DNA of 64,000 nucleotides, from contig NZ_JAECMT010000003.1 in assembly GCF_016019935.1 (NCBI RefSeq), positions 257,388-321,387 of the forward strand, read 5' to 3'. The position numbers and the translations under genes were made by a program. This stretch comes from Paenibacillus sp. GSMTC-2017. GTDB taxonomy: Bacteria > Bacillota > Bacilli > Paenibacillales > Paenibacillaceae. Every line of letters begins with the position of its first letter. The first letter of the stretch is position 1. The notes beneath the pieces are model-generated. The model was not told the DNA's origin, ran no database searches, and worked only from the letters and a program-made list of their open reading frames with translations. Below are positions 35,474-44,576 of this stretch, in pieces.

Positions 35474-36355
35474 TTACTCGACATCCGAAGAGTCACTTTT
35501 TGGCGTAACAGCCAACCAAAGTTCCATTTCGTATGTGCCGTTGCCTCTGTCATAGGTCATTTCAAATTCTGGACCGACTACAATGTAATTGCAGGTTGGA
35601 ACCCACTCGCTCCAAATACGCTTCCAAAGTTCATGAATGTTGCTTTGACCATTAGGATATATTCCTGTTGAGAAAATCGCATAGGTGTGTGTTGGGATAG
35701 CGAGCGGTTCAAACCCATCTGGAAGACCAGCTTGTGGCATAAAGTATCCAATCGTATAGGTGAATTCATTACCCTGATTGCTGTGAAAAGCAGCATGGAT
35801 TTGTCCATTCTCCCCTAAACCTGCTGCTGTGCGGATCCGATCGACGGTTCCATCCTCGATACATTTGGTCCAAAATGCAGGTATCTCAATAAATGGATTT
35901 TCCCCGCCAGTATTGATCTTAGCCGAAACTCCGAACATTTCAAAAGCTTCTTTATCTTGAATGGTGTAATTCATTTCTGCAGCCCCTTTAATTGAAATAT
36001 GAAAGGATAACCGCGGATAGGCTTTTAGTGTAACACCCTTGTCGCGCGCTGACATAGGCATTACACCATGCAATTTTTTGAACGCTCGAGAAAAAGCTTC
36101 TGGCGACTCATAACCATATTTCAATGCGATGTCGATAACTCGTTGTTCATTGTGCTGAAGCTCAAATGCGGCAAGAGTAAGCCGTCTTCGCCTTATATAC
36201 TCTGATAGAGGTACATCGACTATGAATGAAAACATCCGCGCGAAATGAAAGTTTGAGCAACAGGCGATTTTGGCAATTTCATCGTGATCGATCTTTTCAG
36301 TTAAATGAGTCTCGATATAATTCAAAGCGTTATTCATGCGATCCAGCCATTCCAT
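35474..36355 (-). CDS. AraC-family regulator with GyrI-like effector domain
   Basis: 293 residues. Residues 1-105 are the AraC DNA-binding domain at the N-terminus (IAKIACCSNFHFARMFSFIVDVPLSEYIRRRRL; ALKYGYESPEAFSRAFKKLHGVMP), and 110-290 a GyrI-like small-molecule-binding domain (EAFEMFGVSAKINTGGENPFIEIPAFW; EFEMTYDRGNGTYEMELWLAV). This is the layout of Rob/YdeE-type regulators responding to hydrophobic compounds. AAGGAGGT precedes the ATG. It stands alone; targets are unknown. Confidence 0.9.
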   Translation of the reverse strand: MEWLDRMNNALNYIETHLTEKIDHDEIAKIACCSNFHFARMFSFIVDVPLSEYIRRRRLTLAAFELQHNEQRVIDIALKYGYESPEAFSRAFKKLHGVMPMSARDKGVTLKAYPRLSFHISIKGAAEMNYTIQDKEAFEMFGVSAKINTGGENPFIEIPAFWTKCIEDGTVDRIRTAAGLGENGQIHAAFHSNQGNEFTYTIGYFMPQAGLPDGFEPLAIPTHTYAIFSTGIYPNGQSNIHELWKRIWSEWVPTCNYIVVGPEFEMTYDRGNGTYEMELWLAVTPKSDSSDVE

Positions 36356-36569
36356 ACGTTACCTCCTTTCAAGTTCAATTGTAGTAGGATTGGAGAAGGG
36401 ATACTTAGCAATTGATGCACGGAAATATCAGGTAGGAGACATTCAATTTTCTCTTCATATACTTATAACGTTAAGTATGTAGCATGAATATTATGGATAT
36501 CAAGTCTGAATTTTCGAAAAATGTTGTTTACCTTCTCATTAGATTTTGGTAATATAAATCCACAATGAA

Positions 36570-36870
36570 ATGCGATGAAGAGACGAGTAGATAAATGGAT
36601 TCTTTCCCAGAGAGCTCCGGTTGCTGAAAAGGAGTAAGGAAGACGTTATCGAAAAAAGACTCAGAGCAGTGCACCGGAACCTGTTATTATAAACGGGGGG
36701 TGGTGTGCCAGGAGCTCCTGTTACAGAGCTAGAGTATAAATGTGATTTAAGGTCACATCGTACTTGATGAGGCGATTATGGCGACATAACTGCGAATTTA
36801 GGGTGGTACCACGAGAATCCAATCTCGTCCCTAAGGCTGATATCAGTCTTAGTGATGGGATTTTTTTATT
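36570..36870 (+). promoter_or_regulatory. T-box leader controlling asd
   Basis: Stem I starts at GATGAAGAGACGAGTA (AGTA loop-E side at 36586-36589), with the AGAGAGC bulge and GGTTGCTGAAAA apical loop at about 36610-36630. The 3' side of the specifier loop is GAAAAAAGAC; AAG (36656-36658) followed by A is the best-placed specifier, a lysine codon, though AAA cannot be excluded. The T-box AGGGTGGTACCACG is at 36800-36813. The terminator stem lies at about 36827-36860 (CTAAGGCTGA/TCAGTCTTAG flanked by TCCC/GGGA) with a T7 run. Uncharged tRNA should promote readthrough into asd. Confidence 0.9.
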
Positions 36871-36894
36871 ATAACAATAGGGGAGATGGATCTA

Positions 36895-37983
36895 ATGACA
36901 CAATTGTTGAGAGCAGGAATTGTTGGTGGTACAGGAATGGTTGGGCAAAGGTTTGTTCAACTACTGGATGGGCATCCTTGGTTTAAAGTAACGGCTATTG
37001 CAGCTAGCGCTAGCTCAGCTGGCAAAACATACGAACAATCCGTACAAGGCAGATGGAAATTGGATACGCCAATTCCCGATGCAGTTAAATCTATCGTTGT
37101 ACAAGATGCTTCCAAAGTTGAAGAGTTTGCTGCCGACGTTGATTTTATTTTCTGTGCGGTAGATATGAAGAAAGAAGAGATCAAAGCGCTCGAAGAAGCT
37201 TATGCTAAGACAGGTACACCTGTTGTTTCCAATAACTCCGCTCATCGCTGGACTGCTGATGTGCCGATGGTTATTCCAGAAATTAATCCGAGCCATCTTG
37301 AAGTTATTGCAGCACAGCGTGAGCGTCTAGGCACTTCCACGGGCTTTATCGCTGTTAAGCCGAACTGCTCCATCCAAAGTTATGTGCCTATGCTTCATGC
37401 TCTTAAAGAGTATAAGCCAAAGACGGTTGTAGCATCGACTTATCAGGCGATTTCCGGTGCTGGCAAAAACTTTACGGACTGGCCAGAAATGCTCGACAAC
37501 GTAATTCCTTACATTGGCGGTGAAGAAGAGAAAAGCGAGCAAGAGCCGCTTAGAATTTGGGGAAGTGTTGAAGACGGCGCAATTGTAAAAGCTAACGAGC
37601 CTCTTATTACAACGCAGTGTATTCGTGTTCCAGTACTTGACGGTCACTTGGCGACAGTATTTGTATCGTTCGAGAATAAGCCTTCTAAAGAAGAGATTCT
37701 AGAACTTTGGAAAAACTTCAAAGGTCGCCCGCAAGAGCTTGGATTGCCAAGTGCGCCTAAACAGTTCATCACATATTTCGAAGAAGAAAACAGACCGCAG
37801 ACGAAGCTTGACCGTGATATCGAAGGCGGAATGGGCGTATCAGCTGGTAGACTCCGTGAAGATTCCTTGTATGATTATAAATTTGTAGGCTTATCACACA
37901 ATACACTTCGAGGAGCGGCTGGCGGAGCGGTTCTCATCGCAGAGTTGTTGAAAGCAGAAGGTTATATTACAGCGAAAGTTTAA
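36895..37983 (+). CDS. asd: Aspartate-semialdehyde dehydrogenase (archaeal/fungal-type)
   Basis: 362 residues from the ATG at 36895; AGGGGAG (36879-36885) abuts the earlier ATG at 36886 and fits this one. GIVGGTGMVGQRF is the NADP-binding loop and Cys158 in VKPNCSIQS the catalytic thiol; SGAGKNF and GMGVSAGRLRED follow. The enzyme reduces aspartyl phosphate to the semialdehyde for lysine, diaminopimelate, threonine and methionine synthesis. Motifs (PNCSIQS rather than PNCSTIQ) place it in the branch common in archaea and fungi rather than with the B. subtilis enzyme. The T-box ahead of it ties expression to tRNA charging, apparently lysine. Confidence 0.92.
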   Translation: MTQLLRAGIVGGTGMVGQRFVQLLDGHPWFKVTAIAASASSAGKTYEQSVQGRWKLDTPIPDAVKSIVVQDASKVEEFAADVDFIFCAVDMKKEEIKALEEAYAKTGTPVVSNNSAHRWTADVPMVIPEINPSHLEVIAAQRERLGTSTGFIAVKPNCSIQSYVPMLHALKEYKPKTVVASTYQAISGAGKNFTDWPEMLDNVIPYIGGEEEKSEQEPLRIWGSVEDGAIVKANEPLITTQCIRVPVLDGHLATVFVSFENKPSKEEILELWKNFKGRPQELGLPSAPKQFITYFEEENRPQTKLDRDIEGGMGVSAGRLREDSLYDYKFVGLSHNTLRGAAGGAVLIAELLKAEGYITAKV

Positions 37984-38009
37984 AGTAAGTTTAGCTTATT
38001 AAACAAGCA

Positions 38010-38053
38010 GGTCGATTTACCCTCTTTTTGGAGTTGGTGGATCGACCTTTTTT
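38010..38053 (+). terminator. Intrinsic terminator after asd
   Basis: GGTCGAT (38010-38016) pairs with ATCGACC (38041-38047), with inner TTACC and GGTGG, followed by TTTTTTC. Confidence 0.88.
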
Positions 38054-38077
38054 CTAACTAAAAATAGGAAGTGGAAA

Positions 38078-38581
38078 ATGAAATTAATAAAAAATTTTAC
38101 AAGTTTTATTTTAATTAGTCTTCTATTTTTAGCTCCATTGGTTATTAGTTCAGTCTCCATTGCAGCTCAGATTAAAGCCTCGTTATCAGTTAGTGAACTA
38201 TTGGGTTTCACCAAAGAATCATATGATTTTACTGAAGTAACTGGAGTAGCAGTGTCTGATGTCATTGATAGATATGTAAATAGAGTTGAAAATATAAACA
38301 GCGGTCTACTTACAAAAGATTATTTCAAGGAGCAGGAGCGAGCTGTATTAAGAGATTATCAATACCCAAACCCAATTTATTTTTATTTGTCTTTATTTAT
38401 TGTTTTGATATATGTAGCTGTAAACGCATATTATATTAAAACGATCCAGAAATCAGTTATTCTGAAAATCATCCCAAGTATACTTACTGCGATGATTTGC
38501 ATTTATTTTGTTATTAGCTATTCTAGTGATTACTTGTTTATCATACAAAAGTTCGACTACATATTTTATAACTTCTTATAA
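38078..38581 (+). CDS. Small membrane protein of unknown function
   Basis: 167 residues: an N-terminal hydrophobic segment (FILISLLFLAPLVISSVSIAA) that may be a signal anchor, an extracytoplasmic middle of about 75 residues, and two or three C-terminal membrane helices (YLSLFIVLIYVAVNAYYI; IIPSILTAMICIYFVI). No family recognised. AGGAAGTGG gives a moderate ribosome site. It sits between the asd terminator and a broken VOC gene. Confidence 0.65.
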   Translation: MKLIKNFTSFILISLLFLAPLVISSVSIAAQIKASLSVSELLGFTKESYDFTEVTGVAVSDVIDRYVNRVENINSGLLTKDYFKEQERAVLRDYQYPNPIYFYLSLFIVLIYVAVNAYYIKTIQKSVILKIIPSILTAMICIYFVISYSSDYLFIIQKFDYIFYNFL

Positions 38582-38680
38582 GCAACGAGAAATTAATTAG
38601 TTGCCAGCTTAGAAAACACTTCCTTCATATATTCAAGACCTTTATATTGTCCCATTGCTAGCATACGAGGAGTGAGTACA

Positions 38681-39277
38681 ATGAACAGAGAAATAATGAA
38701 TATTCATCATGTTGGTCATGTTGTAACAAATAGGGAAGCAGCGATGGAGCATTACAGGAGGTTAGGCTTGAATGTTCACCGCCAGATATCCGGCGCTAGC
38801 GCAACATGCGGGCGAGACACCTAAGCTACTTGGTGCAGGTAATACGCATGTCTCATTTCTCCGTAATTTTATCGAAATTGTAACGGTGGTGAAAGAAGGA
38901 GAGAAACTCCCTGATGATGCGAGCATTATCCCGCTCCTAGTTTCTGTTTGTTATCTGGAAATTGATGGGGAGGTAGTGCCGGAAGGACGGCTGGCCGTTG
39001 CAGAAATCCACAAGCCAAAAACGTGCGTGTGTTCACTCTTGGCGAACACGTACGAGTAACCATTGTTCCCGAATGTTGTTTATGCGATATTTTACCCGGT
39101 GAATTAGCGCCGCCACTTCCTGGGTTTGCAGGATTTTCAGTTGCTGTACGCGACATTGTTGAGACGCGCTCTTATCTTAATGAAAGAGGGGTTCCAGTAG
39201 TGGAAACCCCAGCAGGAGAAATAATGGTACCGTCGATAGCAGGTCTAGGCACAGCTATCATCTTCCGCCAATTATAG
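38681..39277 (+). pseudogene. Glyoxalase_3-type VOC protein, broken by two frameshifts
   Basis: The gene begins at the ATG 38681 behind CGAGGAGTGA (MNIHHVGHVVTNREAAMEHYRRLGL), shifts frame near 38780-38795 (the first frame stops at 38820-38822), continues in frame 3 (ALAQHAGETPKLLGAGNTHVSF; IEIVTVVKEGEKLP), and returns to the first frame near 39020 (RVFTLGEHVRVTIVPE; GFAGFSVAVRD; GTAIIFRQL). The pieces in order give a complete VOC-superfamily protein. Either two compensating indels have inactivated it or the sequence has errors here. Its stop overlaps the convergent SRPBCC gene by six bases. Confidence 0.85.
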
Positions 39278-39802
39278 TTTTGAAAGATAGGCATCAAGCT
39301 GATCAAATGTTCCTCCGAAGCCTTGTTTCATAGAATCAAACATGCCTTTGTAGAAGGCGTGTTGCTCTGCAGTTGCATTGTGAGGTCCGCCACGAAGAGT
39401 AAGGGTCGTTTGACCATCTTGTTCAGTAAACGTTATGATATTCATTACTTCAATAGGAAACTCGGAACTGAACTGAGGAAGAATGGTGTTGCCCTCTGCA
39501 TCAGCGAAGGAGTTTATAAAGACGATTTTTTCGGGTTTAACGATTTCTTGATAGATGAACTTGCCCCACATTTCAAAACCATCTGGAGTGCTCATACTAT
39601 AATGAAATGTTCCGCCAGGACGGAAATCAAGCTTCTTCACTTCAAGTTTCATACCCTTTGGTCCCCACCATTGTGCTAAGTGCTCGGATTGTGTCCATAC
39701 TTGAAATACGAGTTCACGAGGTGCGTTGAAGGTACGGGTAATAACAAGTTCTGCTTCCTCAAATTCGGCTTGATTGGTGTTTAATGCTTGATTTTCAGTC
39801 AT
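39272..39802 (-). CDS. SRPBCC / AHSA1-like protein
   Basis: 176 residues from the ATG at 39802 behind TTGGAGGA; the longer in-frame start at 39823 has no site. ELVITRTFNAPRELVFQVWTQSEHLAQWWGPKG is the typical opening of the activator-of-Hsp90-homologue-1-like group (given as residues about 16-48), ending TFDQLDAYLSKL. These helix-grip proteins bind hydrophobic ligands; bacterial members are mostly uncharacterised and often sit with ArsR or VOC genes, as here. Confidence 0.88.
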   Translation of the reverse strand: MTENQALNTNQAEFEEAELVITRTFNAPRELVFQVWTQSEHLAQWWGPKGMKLEVKKLDFRPGGTFHYSMSTPDGFEMWGKFIYQEIVKPEKIVFINSFADAEGNTILPQFSSEFPIEVMNIITFTEQDGQTTLTLRGGPHNATAEQHAFYKGMFDSMKQGFGGTFDQLDAYLSKL

Positions 39803-39927
39803 TTCTATTCCTCCAATTATCAATTAGCTAATCATTGTGCTTATTGCTTATAGTCTTCCTAATAGTCTGAGCGAATAAACTTATGCATTGAATATACCTT
39901 ATTGAGAATATTCTTGTCAATGAATAT

Positions 39928-40473
39928 TTAATGTTCAGCGGCTAGCATCAATTCGTATATTTTACGGGCTGTGTTGACGTTACGGACAGTTACACTTTGG
40001 TAGAGCTTCGTACCGATAATTTTGTTCATGCCACTTTTTCCAGCATGTTCCCTATTATAAGACCAAAGAATAGCTCCGTTAACATAGATGACGTGGTCAA
40101 TATCCGGTTTTATGATCACATTTGTGAGGACAGATTCATCATTGACTTCATCCCATAAATATAGGACATCACTTTTCATACTTTGGTCGTTTGTCCAGTT
40201 AGGGGGAAGAGATTCCATAATCGTTTTGATTTCAACAAGAGTGCGGATCATGACTTTGATTGAAAGACTAAAGTCATTAACAATGGCTTCTTCTAGTATG
40301 TTGGCTAGTTCTTGCGGGGACCGATGATTATCAGTGAAAATAATATTCCCAGTGTTGATGTATGTTACAACATCATGTAAACCGACTCCCTCAAATGTGT
40401 TCTTGAGCTGTTTCATATCAATTTTATTATTACCGCCTACATTAATACCTCGCAATAATGCTACAAAAACCAT
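39928..40473 (-). CDS. DUF1697 family protein
   Basis: 181 residues from the ATG at 40473 (GGGGGAT upstream; an in-frame ATG at 40488 overlaps it). VALLRGINVGGNNKIDMKQL and VVTYINTGNIIF are the defining DUF1697 segments, with WSYNREHAGKSGMNKIIG near the end. The family is widespread and cytoplasmic, without known function. It stands alone and is transcribed divergently from the next gene. Confidence 0.88.
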   Translation of the reverse strand: MVFVALLRGINVGGNNKIDMKQLKNTFEGVGLHDVVTYINTGNIIFTDNHRSPQELANILEEAIVNDFSLSIKVMIRTLVEIKTIMESLPPNWTNDQSMKSDVLYLWDEVNDESVLTNVIIKPDIDHVIYVNGAILWSYNREHAGKSGMNKIIGTKLYQSVTVRNVNTARKIYELMLAAEH

Positions 40474-40603
40474 TATTATCCCCCACAATCATAATGATAG
40501 TTTGAAATGTATAACAAGATTATACTGTAAGAAGATGAGAGTTTGTAATGGATGTGGCTTGAAGATAACGGTATCACATACTAAGGTTATGTTCGGAGGA
40601 ACT

Positions 40604-41146
40604 ATGACTAAACAGACAAAAGAAGAAGTAGTAAGATTCCTACATACATTAGACAAAAAAGAGTATGAAAAGTCGCCATTATTATGGGATGCCCATCAAA
40701 AATTAAGAGAGCTTTTGGATCAATTCGACGATATGGATAAAGTATTTGCTGAATGGCAAAACACAATAGAATATCAGAGATTGGGTGTCACAGAAAACGA
40801 GAGTATTATTGAAGATGAGGTATATGTTCCTTATGTCGCCATAAGTCACGGGATAGAAATAGTAAAAGAATTAGGTATTCCATATTCCAAAAACCAATTG
40901 GAGAATAGATTAATTGAACTGGGGAAAATAGCAGGAATAGAGGATAGTTTTCCTATGGCGGAGTATTTGTCTTTCTTAAACGGGACTCTTATTACAAATC
41001 CGAGTCTTTCTGAAAAGCTATTTGAAAATAGAGAAAAGATAGTTATGAACATTTCAGAAAATGAAGGTAAATATATAAAGATTATTAACGAGCCAACTAT
41101 AATAGTTTACACCATAAGAAATGGTAATGAAGATAGAGAATACTGA
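40604..41146 (+). CDS. Hypothetical soluble protein
   Basis: 180 residues from the ATG at 40604, behind CGGAGGA (40594-40600); the open frame extends upstream to 40334 but only overlaps the promoter region of the DUF1697 gene. The product is acidic and helical (LDKKEYEKSPLLWDAHQKLRELLDQFDDMDKVFAEW), with no membrane segment and no family I recognise. Its end lies 8 bases before the -35 box of the MerR gene. Confidence 0.6.
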   Translation: MTKQTKEEVVRFLHTLDKKEYEKSPLLWDAHQKLRELLDQFDDMDKVFAEWQNTIEYQRLGVTENESIIEDEVYVPYVAISHGIEIVKELGIPYSKNQLENRLIELGKIAGIEDSFPMAEYLSFLNGTLITNPSLSEKLFENREKIVMNISENEGKYIKIINEPTIIVYTIRNGNEDREY

Positions 41147-41154
41147 CTTCGTTC

Positions 41155-41186
41155 TTGACATTACCATTAGTGTCATACTTTATAAT
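41155..41186 (+). promoter_or_regulatory. MerR-type promoter and operator
   Basis: TTGACA (41155-41160) and TATAAT (41181-41186) are 20 bases apart, longer than the usual 17. The spacer holds the dyad TGACATTA-CCAT-TAGTGTCA (41156-41175). A dyad inside an overlong spacer is the hallmark of promoters activated by MerR regulators through DNA distortion, and the MerR gene follows directly. Confidence 0.8.
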
Positions 41187-41219
41187 ATAATTACCAACTA
41201 AAGGGAGGAGGCACTTCAT

Positions 41220-41621
41220 CTGAAAATAAGTAAATTAGCTCATCTAACTGGGGTAAGTGCAAGATCTGTACGGCATTATGAAAAGAAAGGATTACTATCG
41301 GCATCACGTCTAGATAATAACTACCGAGAATTTGATGATTCCATTGTTGAAACGATAAATACGATACAACTATATCTTAATCTAGGTTTAACAACGGATC
41401 AGATTAAAGATATTATGTATTGCCAACTTCCTAAAGATCCAGCCGCAGACAAAAAAGAAGTGTATTGTGAAGAATTGATGCAAATATATGAAACGAATCT
41501 GAGTGAAGTTATTAGACAAAGGGATGCATTGGCTGAGGCCGAATTACGTTTGGAAAAGCAAATAGAATTAATGAAAGATCGTCGTGATCAATGGGAGCCG
41601 AATAGAGGAGGGGAATTATGA
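41220..41621 (+). CDS. MerR-family regulator with apparent CTG start
   Basis: 133 residues: (M)KISKLAHLTGVSARSVRHYEKKGLL is a textbook MerR helix-turn-helix, followed by the second helix pair and a C-terminal coiled coil (LAEAELRLEKQIELMKDRR). Two cysteines (YCQLP, VYCEEL) could sense a thiol-reactive signal. The only start that gives the family N-terminus is CTG at 41220, eight bases after GGGAGGAGG; an in-frame TAA at 41199-41201 rules out any upstream ATG, GTG or TTG. The stop overlaps the next start (ATGA). The upstream MerR-type operator indicates self-regulation. Confidence 0.88.
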   Translation: MKISKLAHLTGVSARSVRHYEKKGLLSASRLDNNYREFDDSIVETINTIQLYLNLGLTTDQIKDIMYCQLPKDPAADKKEVYCEELMQIYETNLSEVIRQRDALAEAELRLEKQIELMKDRRDQWEPNRGGEL

Positions 41622-42442
41622 CTATTTTAGTGACAGGAGCTACAGGAAATGTTGGTCGTCATATCGTTAATCAACTAGTCCAAGCGGGTCAGCATGTGCG
41701 TGCGCTCTCGCGCAATCCAGAAAAGGCGAATCTGCCTGAAGGTGTGGAAATTGTGAAGGGTGATCTGTCATCCCCCGAAACTTTGAATCATGCACTTGTT
41801 GGTGTTACAGGCATACATTTAATTACATTTAATGGCGAAGGGTTCGGAGCTTTGCAGACAGGAGCTGAAATAGTAGGACTGGCTGAGAAGGCAGGGGTTA
41901 AACGTGTCACCGTACTGTGGAACGGAGAACCTGGACCGGTAGAACGTGCTATTGAAGCAAGCAATCTTGAGTGGACTTTCCTCGAGCCTGTTGAATTTAT
42001 GTCTAACACACATGAGTGGGCAGAATCTATTCGTTCAGAAGGTATCGTCCGTGACCCATTCGGCGACTCGCTTAGCGCATTGATTCATGAGGCGGACATT
42101 GCTAGTGTTGCAGTTGCTGCTCTAATTGAAGGTGGTCATGCCAATAAAGCATATACGTTGACCGGTTCTGAAGTGCTTTCTGTAGCGGATAGGGTTCGTA
42201 TTATAAGCGAGGTTATCGGCCGAGACATTGATTTTGTTAGACTTACCGTGGAAGAAGGGCGTGAGCGTATGCGTGCAAGAGGAGCCCAGGAAGATGTCAT
42301 TGATTTTGTCATTGGCTGGCATGCTAATCCGCCCGAGTCTGCATACACTGTAGTGCCGAACGTGGAACAGGTCACTGGTCGACCAGCACGTACTTTTGCT
42401 GAGTGGGTTAAAGAGCATGAACAGAACTTTAAACGTGCATAA
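41618..42442 (+). CDS. NmrA-like NAD(P)-binding protein
   Basis: 274 residues, an atypical short-chain dehydrogenase. ILVTGATGNVGRHIVNQLVQAG is the Gly-rich cofactor loop (residues 3-24) and RALSRNPEKANLPEGVEIVKGDL the second strand region. The catalytic Tyr-Lys pair is not evident, as in the NmrA/SDR_a5 group, which includes quinone reductase-like and redox-sensing proteins. It is translationally coupled to the MerR regulator and ends before a terminator, forming a two-gene operon likely induced by an electrophile or oxidant. Confidence 0.88.
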   Translation: MTILVTGATGNVGRHIVNQLVQAGQHVRALSRNPEKANLPEGVEIVKGDLSSPETLNHALVGVTGIHLITFNGEGFGALQTGAEIVGLAEKAGVKRVTVLWNGEPGPVERAIEASNLEWTFLEPVEFMSNTHEWAESIRSEGIVRDPFGDSLSALIHEADIASVAVAALIEGGHANKAYTLTGSEVLSVADRVRIISEVIGRDIDFVRLTVEEGRERMRARGAQEDVIDFVIGWHANPPESAYTVVPNVEQVTGRPARTFAEWVKEHEQNFKRA

Positions 42443-42496
42443 GCCCAATTTTATTCTAAAACCTAAGAAGAGATAAAATAAAGACTGGAACATATA

Positions 42497-42541
42497 CATA
42501 CATCGCCGTGTATTCATATACTCGCAGCGGTGTATTTTTTA
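42497..42541 (+). terminator. Intrinsic terminator after the MerR-NmrA operon
   Basis: TACATCGC (42499-42506) pairs with GCGGTGTA (42527-42534), followed by TTTTTTATG. Same family as the terminators at 24059 and 33732. Confidence 0.85.
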
Positions 42542-42735
42542 TGTCTATAAACAACAATTAATCAATGAACAAGACGATTAGAAGCAATATGTTAGATAAT
42601 CTTTCATAACCGTTACATAAAACTTACAACTTATAGGAATTGCCTATAGTTTTATAGTTTTGAATATTGAAAATATAGTCCGGCTGTAATATATTGAGAT
42701 AAGCAATTTATCCAATCTAGCAAAGAGGTTTTGAT

Positions 42736-44451
42736 ATGAGACAACCCCGAAAATTATTTTTTAGATTTACAATTAGTCGTAAACTTTTTGTTGGATTTAT
42801 TATGGTTCTTCTCATTTTGTTGTCTACGGTCGCGTTAGGATATTCTCAAATCTCTAAAGTAGACAAAGAATATGCCGCCATTATTAAAAATCAAGCGTAT
42901 AATTTGATCCTCTTTCAGAAACTTAATGTAAACGTCAAAAAGGAACAGTCAAGCCTCCGTGGTTATTTGTTGCTAGGCGATGCAACTACGCTGCAGGACT
43001 TCACAGATGCACACAACGACTATAAAGCATTGAGTCGTGACTTGGAAAAATCGATTAAGAACCCTAAAGCTGTTGCACTGCTTCAAGAAGTAATCAAGTT
43101 AGAAAATCAATATTATCATGTCTCAAACAAAGCGATTAAGCTTGTCGTAGCCGGCAATGCAAAGGAAGCTCTTGCCATCACATCAACAGAAGGGCAAGAA
43201 ATTGTTGCCAAGTTTGACCAAAAGGTTGAAGAGTTATCCGCGTATCAACAAACGCTCTTGGATGAAGGGAATCAAGCCGTACATAAAGAAGTCGAGATCA
43301 TCAAGCTAATGGTTCTTTTGTTAGGGGCATCAGCTGTGGTCATCAGCCTTCTCATATCATGGTTTATCGGCCGGATCATATCCAGACCAATTGTTACACT
43401 TGCACAAACAGCGGAACGAATTGCTGCAGGAGACCTCACTTCGAAAAAAGTGGATGTGCGCAATAATGATGAGGTAGGTGATCTAGCCATTTCCTTCAAC
43501 GAAATGTCGGATCACTTGCGTCAGCTTATTCAACACGTTGGTTCAAGCGCTGAACAGGTAGCAGCATCATCTCAGCAATTGACGGCAACGAGTGAGCAAG
43601 CGTCTTATGCATCAAGTCAAATTGCAATTACGATGCAAAAGGTTGCAGTGGACGCTAATAATGGCTTCAACCATTTAGAAGAAGCATCCAAAACGATCCA
43701 TGAAATGTCTACGGGTGTACAACATATCGCTGACAGGACGAATATCGTATCGAGAACTGCAATTGCAGCATTTGAAAAAGCGTCAGAAGGCGATCACGCT
43801 ATTCAGACTGTTGTCGGACAAATGAGTTCCATTCATCATACGGTAGAAGGTTTATCTGCTCAGATTAACGGCTTGGGAGAACGATCCGCACAAATTGGGA
43901 ACATTTTGAATGCCATATCCGATATTGCGAGGCAAACGAACATATTGTCTCTGAACGCCGGAATAGAGGCGGCAAGGGCAGGAGAGCATGGACGAGGGTT
44001 CCTTGTAATCGCAAGCGAAATACGAAAGCTTGCAGAACAGTCGTCACAATCTGCAGATAAAATTGCGCAATTAATTGTTGCTATTCAGGTTGAAACGGAG
44101 CATGCAGTACAAACGATGGGAACGACTAGTGAAGAAGTATCGGCTGGCATTGAAGCTGTTCATTCAGCAGGTGCTGCGTTTACACAAATAAAAACCTCAG
44201 TTAATTCTGTAAATGACGAAGTTCACGAAGTATTATCTTTAATCCAGCAGATGGCTGGAGGAGCGGAGCAAATTGTTAGTGCAATGAAAGCCGTCACTGT
44301 TGTATCTGAATCAACATATTCTGGGACACGTGAAGTATCTGCGGCTACTGAGGAGCAACTTGCTTCGATTGAGGAAGTATCAGCTTCAGCTAAGGGTTTG
44401 TCCAATATGGCTGAGGAGTTGCAAACACAAATAGATAGGTTCAAAGTGTAG
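42736..44451 (+). CDS. Methyl-accepting chemotaxis protein
   Basis: 571 residues. An N-terminal membrane helix ([21 protein letters not shown]), a periplasmic-side four-helix bundle of about 145 residues (CHASE3/4HB-like), a second membrane helix near 190-212, a HAMP domain ([37 protein letters not shown]) and a long signalling coiled coil whose hairpin tip reads [29 protein letters not shown]. It senses an extracellular signal and controls CheA. Ligand is unknown. The gene is alone, without che genes nearby, and has its own terminator. Confidence 0.93.
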   Translation: MRQPRKLFFRFTISRKLFVGFIMVLLILLSTVALGYSQISKVDKEYAAIIKNQAYNLILFQKLNVNVKKEQSSLRGYLLLGDATTLQDFTDAHNDYKALSRDLEKSIKNPKAVALLQEVIKLENQYYHVSNKAIKLVVAGNAKEALAITSTEGQEIVAKFDQKVEELSAYQQTLLDEGNQAVHKEVEIIKLMVLLLGASAVVISLLISWFIGRIISRPIVTLAQTAERIAAGDLTSKKVDVRNNDEVGDLAISFNEMSDHLRQLIQHVGSSAEQVAASSQQLTATSEQASYASSQIAITMQKVAVDANNGFNHLEEASKTIHEMSTGVQHIADRTNIVSRTAIAAFEKASEGDHAIQTVVGQMSSIHHTVEGLSAQINGLGERSAQIGNILNAISDIARQTNILSLNAGIEAARAGEHGRGFLVIASEIRKLAEQSSQSADKIAQLIVAIQVETEHAVQTMGTTSEEVSAGIEAVHSAGAAFTQIKTSVNSVNDEVHEVLSLIQQMAGGAEQIVSAMKAVTVVSESTYSGTREVSAATEEQLASIEEVSASAKGLSNMAEELQTQIDRFKV

Positions 44452-44462
44452 AAAAAAAGAAG

Positions 44463-44503
44463 GCCGGTAAGTTCTCAACTATTGAGCAACTTTCCGGCTT
44501 TTT
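44463..44503 (+). terminator. Intrinsic terminator after the chemoreceptor gene
   Basis: GCCGGTAAGTT pairs with AACTTTCCGGC (one mismatch) with CTCAA/TTGAG inside, followed by TTTTTAA. Confidence 0.9.
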
Positions 44504-44576
44504 AACTAGTATGTCATTCGGTTATTACTATTAAGTGGGTTTAAGCTCATCTATGTATTTTTTAATCGTTTCGGAC

